From Congzhengia sp045635085 (GTDB lineage: Bacteria; Bacillota; Clostridia; UBA1381; UBA9506): DNA of 20,756 bases. The position numbers were made by a program, and so were the translations under genes. The notes under the pieces were generated by a model. It made no database searches, was not told where the DNA came from, and saw nothing but the letters and a program-made list of their open reading frames with translations. Below, one piece after another: positions 7,994 through 13,364 of the stretch. How positions within the stretch are numbered: the stretch's first letter is position 1; each line of letters starts with the position of its first letter. The DNA lies in assembly GCA_045635085.1 (NCBI GenBank), contig JAZRBM010000001.1:1-20756 (forward strand). Direction: 5' to 3'.

Positions 7994-8164
7994 ATGAATT
8001 GTAGTAATAACGCTAATAACTCAATCAAATGCACAGTAAATGAATGTAAGTATCATTGTTGTGATAAGGATTACTGCTCGCTGGATTGTATCTCAGTAGG
8101 TTCTCACGAGCAAAATCCTGAAGTTTGTGAGTGTGTTGACTGTAAATCATTTGCTAAAAAGTAA
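7994..8164 (+). CDS. DUF1540 domain protein
   Basis: This 56-residue, cysteine-rich protein matches DUF1540: after an asparagine-rich start comes IKCTVNECKYHC, then DYCSLDCISVG, and finally CECVDCKSF. The spaced cysteines suggest a small metal-binding domain. DUF1540 proteins are common in Clostridia and other spore-formers and no activity is established. The ATG at 7994 is set by GGGAGGG (7979-7985) with an 8-base spacer; the same frame upstream to 7937 runs through a hairpin and lacks a binding site. A strong terminator follows, closing this transcript before the L21 promoter. Confidence 0.85.
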   Translation: MNCSNNANNSIKCTVNECKYHCCDKDYCSLDCISVGSHEQNPEVCECVDCKSFAKK

Positions 8165-8174
8165 ACCCCATTAC

Positions 8175-8206
8175 AAAAGAGAGCTTTTTAAAAGCTCTCT
8201 TTTTTT
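8175..8206 (+). terminator. Intrinsic terminator after the DUF1540 gene
   Basis: AAAAGAGAGCTTT (8175-8187) pairs with AAAGCTCTCTTTT (8191-8203) around a TTA loop and is followed by more T residues. It separates the DUF1540 transcript from the rplU promoter. Confidence 0.9.
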
Positions 8207-8219
8207 ATGTAAAAAAATG

Positions 8220-8248
8220 TTGACTTTATGATTTGCTAGTGTTATAAT
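8220..8248 (+). promoter_or_regulatory. Sigma-A promoter of the rplU operon
   Basis: TTGACT (8220-8225) and TATAAT (8243-8248) are separated by exactly 17 bases, close to full consensus, as expected for a ribosomal protein operon. Transcription would begin near 8255, at the L21 leader. Confidence 0.9.
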
Positions 8249-8249
8249 G

Positions 8250-8333
8250 TATGTTAGCCGCGTGCGTGAGGTTATAAATGAAGACATATCTTCTACCGAA
8301 ACGGCAGCGAGCAAGGATGGAGGAGGTGCGATT
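8250..8333 (+). ncRNA. L21 (rplU) leader, ribosomal protein autoregulatory RNA
   Basis: The stretch between the promoter and rplU contains the block TTAGCCGCGTGCGTGAGG, an internal ATAAATGAAGACA, and ACCGAAACGGCAGCGAGCAAGGATGG before the strong GGAGGAGGTG binding site. This matches my memory of the conserved Firmicute L21 leader, in which L21 is thought to bind its own mRNA and repress translation. The GCCG near 8256 can pair with CGGC near 8302. Other codons in frame with rplU here are not a real extension of the protein. Confidence 0.75.
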
Positions 8334-8648
8334 ATGTACGCAATTATCAAGACAGGCGGAAAACAGTATAAGGTTTCCGAAGGTGATGTTATCTACGTTG
8401 AAAAGCTCGGCGTAGCTGATGACGAAACAATTACCTTTGACGAAGTATTAGCAGTTGGCGAAGGCGATTCTTTAAAAGTAGGTACACCTACAGTAGAAGG
8501 CGCAACAGTTACAGCTAAAGCTTTAATCGGCGAAGGTAAAGCTAAGAAGGTTATTGTATTTAAGTACAAGCCAAAGAAGGGCTATCACAAAAAGCAAGGT
8601 CACAGACAGCCTTTCACAAAAGTTGTTATCGAAAAGATAAACGCATAA
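8334..8648 (+). CDS. rplU: 50S ribosomal protein L21
   Basis: L21 binds 23S rRNA in the large subunit. The 104-residue length is standard and the product opens with the family motif MYAIIKTGGKQYKVSEGDVI. It continues with VEKLGV and FDEVLAVGEGDSLKVGTP, and ends in the basic RNA-binding KYKPKKGYHKKQGHRQ segment. The start at 8334 follows GGAGGAGGTG. It is first gene of rplU-prp-rpmA, the standard Firmicute order. In Bacillus subtilis this operon directly follows spoIVFAB; here spoIVFAB lies about 6 kb away, which suggests an old neighbourhood that has been split. Confidence 0.97.
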   Translation: MYAIIKTGGKQYKVSEGDVIYVEKLGVADDETITFDEVLAVGEGDSLKVGTPTVEGATVTAKALIGEGKAKKVIVFKYKPKKGYHKKQGHRQPFTKVVIEKINA

Positions 8649-8650
8649 TT

Positions 8651-8980
8651 ATGACTAGAATCAGCGTTTATAGAAAAGGTAAGAGTATTGTAAAATATGT
8701 CGTTAAAGGACATACAGGTTATGCAGACAGTGGTGCTGATATTGTTTGTTCAGCAGTATCTGCTATTGCAACTCATACATTAAATGGTCTTACAGATGTT
8801 GTTAAGATACCTGTGGGATATGAAGTAGATGACGCTTATCTTGAGTGTATTGTTCCCGATAATATTTCGGAAGAGGAGCGTAAGCAGTCAGATATTTTAT
8901 TAGAGGCAATGTACTTAACTTTTAAAAATTTAGAAGAACAATACAAAGAATATATAACCATTATTGATATGGAGGTGTAG
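8651..8980 (+). CDS. prp: Ribosomal-processing cysteine protease Prp
   Basis: Prp removes the short N-terminal extension of L27 in Firmicutes, and this processing is essential in Staphylococcus aureus. The 109-residue product contains the catalytic pair in GHTGYADSGADIVCSAVSA: His21 and Cys33, with the same 12-residue spacing as S. aureus His22 and Cys34. It starts 2 bases after rplU and ends 2 bases before rpmA, so it is translationally coupled to its substrate gene. It is also known as YsxB. The matching cleavage site in the neighbouring L27 strongly supports the call. Confidence 0.96.
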   Translation: MTRISVYRKGKSIVKYVVKGHTGYADSGADIVCSAVSAIATHTLNGLTDVVKIPVGYEVDDAYLECIVPDNISEEERKQSDILLEAMYLTFKNLEEQYKEYITIIDMEV

Positions 8981-8982
8981 TT

Positions 8983-9270
8983 ATGCTTAAGATTAACATT
9001 CAGCTCTTCGCTCATAAAAAGGGTGTAGGTAGCACAAAGAACGGACGTGATAGTGAAGCTAAGCGTCTTGGTGTTAAAAAAGCAGACGGTCAGAACGTTC
9101 TCGCCGGCAATATTCTTGTTAGACAGAGAGGTACAAAAATTCATCCAGGTACCAACGTTGGCAAAGGTGGCGACGATACATTATTCGCTTTAGTTAACGG
9201 TAAAGTTAAATTCGAGAAATTTGGCGCTGGCAAAAAGCGTGTAAGCGTTTACGAAGACGTTACAGCGTAA
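8983..9270 (+). CDS. rpmA: 50S ribosomal protein L27 with cleavable N-terminal extension
   Basis: L27 reaches with its N-terminal tail into the peptidyl transferase centre. The 95-residue precursor starts MLKINIQLF, followed by AHKKGVGSTKNGRDS, the mature N-terminus. The Firmicute pattern (MLKLNLQFF then ASKKG in S. aureus) predicts Prp cleavage between Phe9 and Ala10. The body shows LGVKKADGQ, GNILVRQRGTKIHPGTNVGKGGDDTLFA and GKVKFEKFG, all typical. GGAGGTG precedes the ATG, overlapping the end of prp. A strong terminator follows. Confidence 0.98.
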   Translation: MLKINIQLFAHKKGVGSTKNGRDSEAKRLGVKKADGQNVLAGNILVRQRGTKIHPGTNVGKGGDDTLFALVNGKVKFEKFGAGKKRVSVYEDVTA

Positions 9271-9285
9271 AACAATCAGTTTATT

Positions 9286-9312
9286 AGCCCCGAGCTTGAC
9301 TCGGGGCTTTTT
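9286..9312 (+). terminator. Intrinsic terminator after rpmA
   Basis: AGCCCCGAG (9286-9294) and CTCGGGGCT (9300-9308) form a GC-rich 9-bp stem around CTTGA, followed by TTTT. The next gene starts 21 bases later. Confidence 0.92.
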
Positions 9313-9333
9313 ACTTAAAAAAGGGGTGAGTCT

Positions 9334-10032
9334 ATGCCGAAGATATTTGCAATATCTGACCTTCATCTTGGATTTTCCTGCAGTAAGCCGATGAATATTT
9401 TCGGCACGAGATGGGACAACCACGAAGAAAAAATACTAAACAACTGGCAAGAAAAAGTCTCAGATGAAGATGTTGTTTTAATCGCAGGGGATATTTCCTG
9501 GGAAACATATGTGAGCCGTGCAGTTGCCGATTTTGACTTTATAAATAAACTTAAAGGAACGAAAATAATTACTAAAGGTAATCACGATTATTGGTGGGAA
9601 ACTCTTTCTAAGCTTAATAAATTTTTAGATGAAAATAATTTTAACACGATTAAATTTTTGCATAACACAAATATAATTTTTAATGATATTGTTATTTGTG
9701 GGACAAAAGGATACCCGGAAACAGAAGTGATTTCTTCTGGAGAAGAAGAGAAAAAGCTTTATAAAAGGGAAATTTTAAGACTGGAAAATGCACTTATAAA
9801 TGCTAAAAAAACAGGAGCAAAAAAAATAATAGTAATGCTTCATTATCCGCCTGGTACAGACTCTGAATTTGCAAGAATTTTAAAGAGAGAAGAGGTTGAC
9901 TATTGTATATATGGTCATATTCACGGAGGTACATTTGGGGCAGTAACAAAAGGAAATGTAGGCGGTGTGGAGTACAGGCTAACATCTTCTGATTATCTGC
10001 ATTTTAATCCTATCGAAATTACTGAATTTTAA
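9334..10032 (+). CDS. Calcineurin-like metallophosphoesterase
   Basis: The 232-residue protein has the dinuclear metal site of the calcineurin-like superfamily in order: Asp9 and His11 in SDLHLG, Asp53 in IAGDISW, Asn83 and His84 in GNHDYWW, then HYPP and GHIHGG near the C-terminus. It probably cleaves a phosphomonoester or phosphodiester, but the substrate cannot be read from sequence. There is no signal peptide, so it should be cytosolic. GGGGTGAG precedes the ATG. It follows the rpmA terminator with no room for a separate promoter, so it may depend on read-through from the ribosomal operon. Confidence 0.9.
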   Translation: MPKIFAISDLHLGFSCSKPMNIFGTRWDNHEEKILNNWQEKVSDEDVVLIAGDISWETYVSRAVADFDFINKLKGTKIITKGNHDYWWETLSKLNKFLDENNFNTIKFLHNTNIIFNDIVICGTKGYPETEVISSGEEEKKLYKREILRLENALINAKKTGAKKIIVMLHYPPGTDSEFARILKREEVDYCIYGHIHGGTFGAVTKGNVGGVEYRLTSSDYLHFNPIEITEF

Positions 10033-10063
10033 AAAGCGACGCATGCTTTATGCGTCGTTTTTT
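10031..10063. terminator. Bidirectional terminator between convergent genes
   Basis: CGACGCAT (10037-10044) and ATGCGTCG (10050-10057) pair around GCTTT, flanked by an A run on the left and a T run on the right, so it can work on both strands. The patatin gene stop codon (10048-10050) lies in the loop and first base pair. Confidence 0.88.
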
Positions 10064-10908
10064 AAATATTCTTTTACTTTTTCTAAATTTATTTTGCCAA
10101 GGCGTCTGCCTTCCTGATATGTCTCTTCAAGCGCCTGGGCGTTGTGTTCTATATGATTGACCGAAAGCTTTTTTTCTGGTCGTATCACTAAAATATTTCC
10201 TTTTTCTTCTTGTTCATTAATGTATGCTATAGTTTCATTATACATAATGTGTCTGTTTTCCATTACTTTTATGAGTTTTGGAAATTTTCTGTATACCAGC
10301 TTAATTAATGGCATAGCAGAGTTTTTGCTCTTTATATAATTATATGGTTGGGTTAATATTACGACGTTTTTATTGTATCCTAAATCTTCAAATTTCTTTA
10401 AAGGAACAGAGTCTGTCATACCGCCGTCTAAAAACTTTCTGTCCTCTATTTCGACAATGCGGGAAGCAAGTGGCATAGAAGCTGATGCTCTCATCCATAA
10501 AAGTGCGTCGGGGTCATCTACGTCGTACTTTTTATATACCGGTTTTCCTGATTCTATATCTGTTGCAACAACATAAAAATCAATATTGCTCTTTCTGAAT
10601 GCATCGTTGTCAAAGGGGTCCAGCTCATTAGGAATTTTATTATAACAAAAATCCTCGCCGTATAAATCCCCTGTGGTGATAAGTGAGTAAAAACTGCAAT
10701 AGCGTTTGTCTTTGCAGTATTTTTTGTTGTATCGGATGGTTCTGCCTATTTGCTTTGTTATAAAATTGCAACCAAAGGTAGCACCTGCTGACACGCCGAT
10801 TACACCGTCAAAATCTATATCATTTTCCATAAAAACGTCTAAAACACCTGCTGTAAACATTCCGCGCATAGCACCGCCCTCTAATACAAGGCCACACTTT
10901 TTTCTCAA
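10048..10908 (-). CDS. Patatin-like phospholipase (RssA/YjjU type)
   Basis: This 286-residue protein is a patatin-family serine acyl hydrolase. It has the oxyanion-hole motif GLVLEGGAMRG at residues 6-16, the nucleophile elbow GVSAG with Ser40, and the second dyad residue Asp161 in LDGGMTDSVPL. No signal peptide or membrane segment is seen, so it probably acts on phospholipids or acyl esters at the inner face of the membrane; the true substrate is unknown. The start is TTG at 10908, preceded by GAGGTG with a short spacer. The open frame continues further upstream only because it reads through the tRNA-Leu gene and its terminator. Transcription may come by read-through from that tRNA. Confidence 0.9.
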   Translation of the reverse strand: MRKKCGLVLEGGAMRGMFTAGVLDVFMENDIDFDGVIGVSAGATFGCNFITKQIGRTIRYNKKYCKDKRYCSFYSLITTGDLYGEDFCYNKIPNELDPFDNDAFRKSNIDFYVVATDIESGKPVYKKYDVDDPDALLWMRASASMPLASRIVEIEDRKFLDGGMTDSVPLKKFEDLGYNKNVVILTQPYNYIKSKNSAMPLIKLVYRKFPKLIKVMENRHIMYNETIAYINEQEEKGNILVIRPEKKLSVNHIEHNAQALEETYQEGRRLGKINLEKVKEYLKNDA

Positions 10909-10934
10909 ACGAAACACCTCGCTTTTATGATAAT

Positions 10935-10968
10935 TAAAATTCCCCGTACTGAGACAGTACGGGGAATT
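10935..10968 (-). terminator. Terminator after tRNA-Leu
   Basis: On the minus strand TTCCCCGTACT and AGTACGGGGAA pair around GTCTC and run into TTTTAATT, directly after the tRNA CCA end. The patatin binding site starts about 20 bases later, so some read-through is likely. Confidence 0.8.
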
Positions 10969-11055
10969 TGGTGCCGCTGGCCGGAGTCGAACCGGCACGG
11001 TATTGCTACCGGCGGATTTTGAGTCCGCTACGTCTGCCAATTCCATCACAGCGGC
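10969..11055 (-). tRNA. tRNA-Leu (anticodon CAA)
   Basis: On the minus strand the acceptor strands GCCGCTG and CAGCGGC pair, with discriminator A and an encoded CCA. The anticodon stem GCGGA/TCCGC encloses loop CTCAAAA, giving anticodon CAA, which reads UUG. The D-loop GGAATTGGCAGAC, the long variable arm (CCGGTAGCAATACCG) typical of a class II leucine tRNA, and the T-arm with GTTCGACTC are all present. The length is 87 bases. Confidence 0.95.
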
Positions 11056-11070
11056 AAAACTTACTTATAC

Positions 11071-11099
11071 ATTTTAACATCTGACCAGCGGTTTGTCAA
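11071..11099 (-). promoter_or_regulatory. Sigma-A promoter of tRNA-Leu
   Basis: On the minus strand the consensus -35 box TTGACA (11099-11094) and the -10 box TAAAAT (11076-11071) are separated by 17 bases, about 15 bases from the mature tRNA 5' end. Confidence 0.88.
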
Positions 11100-11178
11100 G
11101 TTTTTTTTAGTTTGAGTGAGTTTTACACAAAAAAAACCAAAAAATGAAAGTTTTTTTGATAAAAATGTAAAAAAACAC

Positions 11179-11207
11179 TTGTTTTTTTTGCTTTTTTATG
11201 GTATTAT
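11179..11207 (+). promoter_or_regulatory. Probable promoter of hup
   Basis: TTGTTT (11179-11184) and TATTAT (11202-11207) are separated by 17 bases in a very AT-rich stretch that is divergent from the tRNA-Leu promoter. Each box deviates from consensus at one or two positions. Confidence 0.6.
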
Positions 11208-11240
11208 TTAGCTATACTTTTAAAAGTTGAGGTGAAAATG

Positions 11241-11513
11241 ATGAACAAGACAGAATTAGTTGCTGCAGTTGCTGCTAAAGCAGAACTTTCAAAGAAAGAC
11301 GCTGAAGCTGCTGTAAGCGCTACAATCGATGCTATTAAGGAAGCATTAAAGGCTGGCGATAAGGTTGCATTAGTTGGTTTCGGTACATTTGAAGTTAGAG
11401 CACGTGCTGCTCGTGAAGGTAAGAACCCTCAGACAGGTGCTAAAATCAAGATTGCAGCTACAAAGGTTCCTGCTTTTAAAGCTGGTAAGGCGTTAAAAGA
11501 CGCTGTAAAATAA
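11241..11513 (+). CDS. hup: DNA-binding protein HU
   Basis: HU is a small nucleoid protein that bends and compacts DNA as a dimer. The 90-residue product has the family start MNKTELVAAVA, the helical dimerisation part with AVSATIDAIKEAL, then VALVGFGTFEVRARAAREGKN. The beta-arm motif GKNPQTGAKIKI carries the intercalating proline, and the C-terminus is VPAFKAGKALKDAV. GAGGTGA precedes it. The ATG at 11241 gives the usual HU N-terminus and a 5-base spacer; the ATG at 11238 or GTG at 11232 would be too close to or inside the binding site. It forms a single-gene transcript between a promoter and a strong terminator. Confidence 0.96.
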   Translation: MNKTELVAAVAAKAELSKKDAEAAVSATIDAIKEALKAGDKVALVGFGTFEVRARAAREGKNPQTGAKIKIAATKVPAFKAGKALKDAVK

Positions 11514-11524
11514 TTCGCGCGAAT
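11513..11524. repeat. 12-bp GC-core palindrome at the hup stop
   Basis: ATTCGCGCGAAT is a perfect palindrome covering the last base of the hup stop codon and the next 11 bases, a CG-rich island in AT-rich DNA. No known binding site is recognised. Confidence 0.5.
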
Positions 11525-11525
11525 A

Positions 11526-11560
11526 AAAAGGCGAAAGAGTTTAATCTCTTTCGCTTTTTT
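11526..11560 (+). terminator. Intrinsic terminator of hup
   Basis: GCGAAAGAG (11531-11539) and CTCTTTCGC (11546-11554) pair around TTTAAT and are followed by six T residues. The preceding A run can extend the stem. Confidence 0.92.
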
Positions 11561-11575
11561 ATTTTTTATATATAA

Positions 11576-11604
11576 TTGCAAAATATAAAAAATTATGATA
11601 AAAT
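11576..11604 (+). promoter_or_regulatory. Promoter of the rRNA methyltransferase operon
   Basis: TTGCAA (11576-11581) and TAAAAT (11599-11604) are separated by 17 bases, about 30 bases before the methyltransferase ATG. Confidence 0.75.
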
Positions 11605-11633
11605 AGTTAAAACAATTTATCTTTGGAGTATTT

Positions 11634-12398
11634 ATGGAAATAAAGAAAATTACATCTGCGCAAAATGAATATATTAAAAAACTTGTCAAGCTTAAAGAAA
11701 AGAAGCACCGTGACGGAATGGGCCTTTTTATTGCAGAGGGGGAGCACCTGGTTGAAATGGCGCTTTCATCATCTTTTGAGATAGAAAGCCTTATTATGAG
11801 TTACGATTATTATGAAAAAAACTCTATAAAATTTTCAAACGATATAATACTTCTTCCTGACAAGCTGATTTTAAAAATTTCTGATGCTAAAACCCCGCAA
11901 GGAGTTATGGCTGTGCTTAAAATGCCAAAAGGTGCAGATTTTAATTTCTGCGGAAAAGTGATATATTGTGACAACCTGCAGGACCCTGGCAATGTGGGTA
12001 CTATAATACGCAGCGCAGATGCCTTTTCGTTTGACGCGGTGATATTGTCATCAGGTTGTGCCGATGTATATTCGCCAAAGGTTATACGATCATCACAAGG
12101 CTCTTTGTTTAACATAAAGGTGATTACTGGTGCTGATATTTCGTGTTTAAAACATGCTAAAAAAGAAGGGTTTTTTGTTACATCTACTGCACTTTATGGA
12201 GATTGTGTCAAGCTTTCTGATATGAAAATTTCCAAAAACCATATATTTGTAATAGGCAATGAGGGAAGTGGTGTTTCGGGTGATATTTTAGACATATCAG
12301 ATGAAATTGCCTATATTCCTATGACGGGCAGAGCTGAATCTTTAAACGCAGGTGTTGCATCATCAATTTTAATGTACGAGGTAACGACGCGTGAATGA
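11634..12398 (+). CDS. TrmH-family (SpoU) RNA 2'-O-methyltransferase
   Basis: This 254-residue SPOUT-class enzyme methylates a ribose 2'-hydroxyl of RNA using S-adenosylmethionine, most likely in 23S rRNA. An N-terminal substrate-binding domain (IKKLVKLKEKKHRDGMGLFIAEGEHLV pattern, residues 14-41) precedes the knotted catalytic domain. The three SpoU motifs are visible: DNLQDPGNVGTIIRSADAF from residue 113, NEGSGV from 209, and PMTGRAESLNAGVA from 229. The N-terminal domain resembles RlmB/TsnR/YsgA-type rRNA enzymes more than tRNA TrmH, but the target nucleotide cannot be assigned. GGAG lies 8 bases before the ATG. The stop overlaps the start of tadA, so two RNA-modifying genes are coupled. 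Confidence 0.93.
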   Translation: MEIKKITSAQNEYIKKLVKLKEKKHRDGMGLFIAEGEHLVEMALSSSFEIESLIMSYDYYEKNSIKFSNDIILLPDKLILKISDAKTPQGVMAVLKMPKGADFNFCGKVIYCDNLQDPGNVGTIIRSADAFSFDAVILSSGCADVYSPKVIRSSQGSLFNIKVITGADISCLKHAKKEGFFVTSTALYGDCVKLSDMKISKNHIFVIGNEGSGVSGDILDISDEIAYIPMTGRAESLNAGVASSILMYEVTTRE

Positions 12399-12846
12399 AT
12401 TTATGCAAGAAGCCATAGCTGAGGCAAAAAAAGCGATAAGAGAAAAAGAAGTGCCGGTAGGAGCAGTGTTGGTGTATAACAATCAAATTATAGCTAGAGC
12501 GCATAATTTGAGCGAAAAAGATCAAAATCCAACCCACCATGCCGAAATTTTAGTAATAAATAAAGCTCTTGAAGTACTGCGTGCTAAAAATTTAAAGGGA
12601 TGCGACTTATATGTCACATTAGAACCGTGTGCAATGTGCATCAGTGCGTGTATGCTTTCTAAAATTGACAAGGTCTATTTTGGTGCATACGATACAAAAA
12701 GCGGTGCCTGTGGCGGAAAAATTGATATTTTACGTGAAGGTTGTTTTGATTATAAAACAGAAATTTACGGCGGAATAGAAGAAATAGAGTGCAAAAAAAT
12801 ACTCGTTGATTTTTTCAATAGCATAAGGGAGGGACAAAAAGCGTGA
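12391..12846 (+). CDS. tadA: tRNA-specific adenosine deaminase TadA
   Basis: TadA deaminates the wobble adenosine 34 of tRNA-Arg(ACG) to inosine, a zinc-dependent reaction of the cytidine deaminase fold. The 151-residue length is usual. The catalytic HAE motif is His50-Ala51-Glu52, and the zinc cysteines Cys80 and Cys83 are in LEPCAMC. The family segments VPVGAVLV and KIDKVYFGAYDTKSGACGG are also seen. The start is GTG at 12391, with GAGGT (12378-12382) 8 bases ahead; it overlaps the stop of the methyltransferase gene by 8 bases. The in-frame ATG at 12403 lacks a binding site. It also overlaps the next gene by 4 bases. Confidence 0.96.
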   Translation: MNEFMQEAIAEAKKAIREKEVPVGAVLVYNNQIIARAHNLSEKDQNPTHHAEILVINKALEVLRAKNLKGCDLYVTLEPCAMCISACMLSKIDKVYFGAYDTKSGACGGKIDILREGCFDYKTEIYGGIEEIECKKILVDFFNSIREGQKA

Positions 12847-13310
12847 ACCAGGTAAAAACAGATATGAAAACACTTTATCCTCTCATAGAAGAAAGTATTT
12901 CAAATGGCGGAAGTGTAAAAATAAAGGTTTCGGGTTTTAGTATGTATCCTCTGATTTCAAGCAGACGCGACAGTGTGCTGTTAACAAGAGCTGAAAAAAT
13001 AAAAGTAGGCGATGTGCCATTTTACAGACGCTCTGACGGAAGCTTTATTTTGCACAGAATAGTAGGGAAGAAGAACGGTGCATATATGCTTCGTGGAGAT
13101 TATGAGCAAAAAATCGAATACCCGATATATCCTGAGCAGATAGTAGCTGTGGCAAAGGGATTTTACCGGAAAGAAAGATATATTGACTGTAACAGCTTTT
13201 TATACAGACTGTATAAGGTGTTTTGGATGAACACAGTATTTATAAGACCTGTGATGCTAAAAATTTTGGCAAAATGTGTCTTGAAAAAGAGAAAAAGTGT
13301 TGAAAATTAA
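12843..13310 (+). CDS. S24/S26-type signal-peptidase-like protein
   Basis: The 155-residue protein has the S26/S24 serine-protease pattern. The nucleophile candidate is Ser33 in VSGFSMYPLI, followed by RDSVLL, VGDVPFYRRSDGSFILHRIVG and MLRGDYE. The second dyad position is His71 in LHRI rather than lysine, as in SipW/archaeal-type signal peptidases. There is no N-terminal membrane anchor, although a moderately hydrophobic stretch lies near residues 123-145. Relatives without an anchor often occur beside peptide-modification genes, but none is present here. The substrate is unknown. The GTG start at 12843 shares GTGA with the tadA stop and is preceded by GGGAGGG with a 9-base spacer, so it belongs to the methyltransferase-tadA operon. 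Confidence 0.78.
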   Translation: MNQVKTDMKTLYPLIEESISNGGSVKIKVSGFSMYPLISSRRDSVLLTRAEKIKVGDVPFYRRSDGSFILHRIVGKKNGAYMLRGDYEQKIEYPIYPEQIVAVAKGFYRKERYIDCNSFLYRLYKVFWMNTVFIRPVMLKILAKCVLKKRKSVEN

Positions 13311-13328
13311 GTATATTTATGATATATT
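13300..13328 (+). promoter_or_regulatory. Probable serS promoter
   Basis: TTGAAA (13300-13305) and TATATT (13323-13328) are 17 bases apart, overlapping the end of the preceding gene. A consensus TATAAT at 13328-13333 has no -35 box at a good distance. The leader would be only about 30 bases, leaving no room for a T-box. Confidence 0.5.
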
Positions 13329-13364
13329 ATAATGTATTAGATTTTTAAATAGGAGTAGGTATAT

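Noticed and set aside
8247..8333. N-terminal extension of L21
   Set aside because: It begins inside the -10 box and runs through the L21 leader RNA; L21 has its canonical start at 8334.
10909..11049. N-terminal extension of the patatin protein (MELADVADSKSAGSN)
   Set aside because: This is the well-known translation of a leucine tRNA gene and its terminator, not protein coding.
13311..13364. T-box riboswitch before serS
   Set aside because: The gap is too short and has no T-box sequence (TGGNACCGCG-like).
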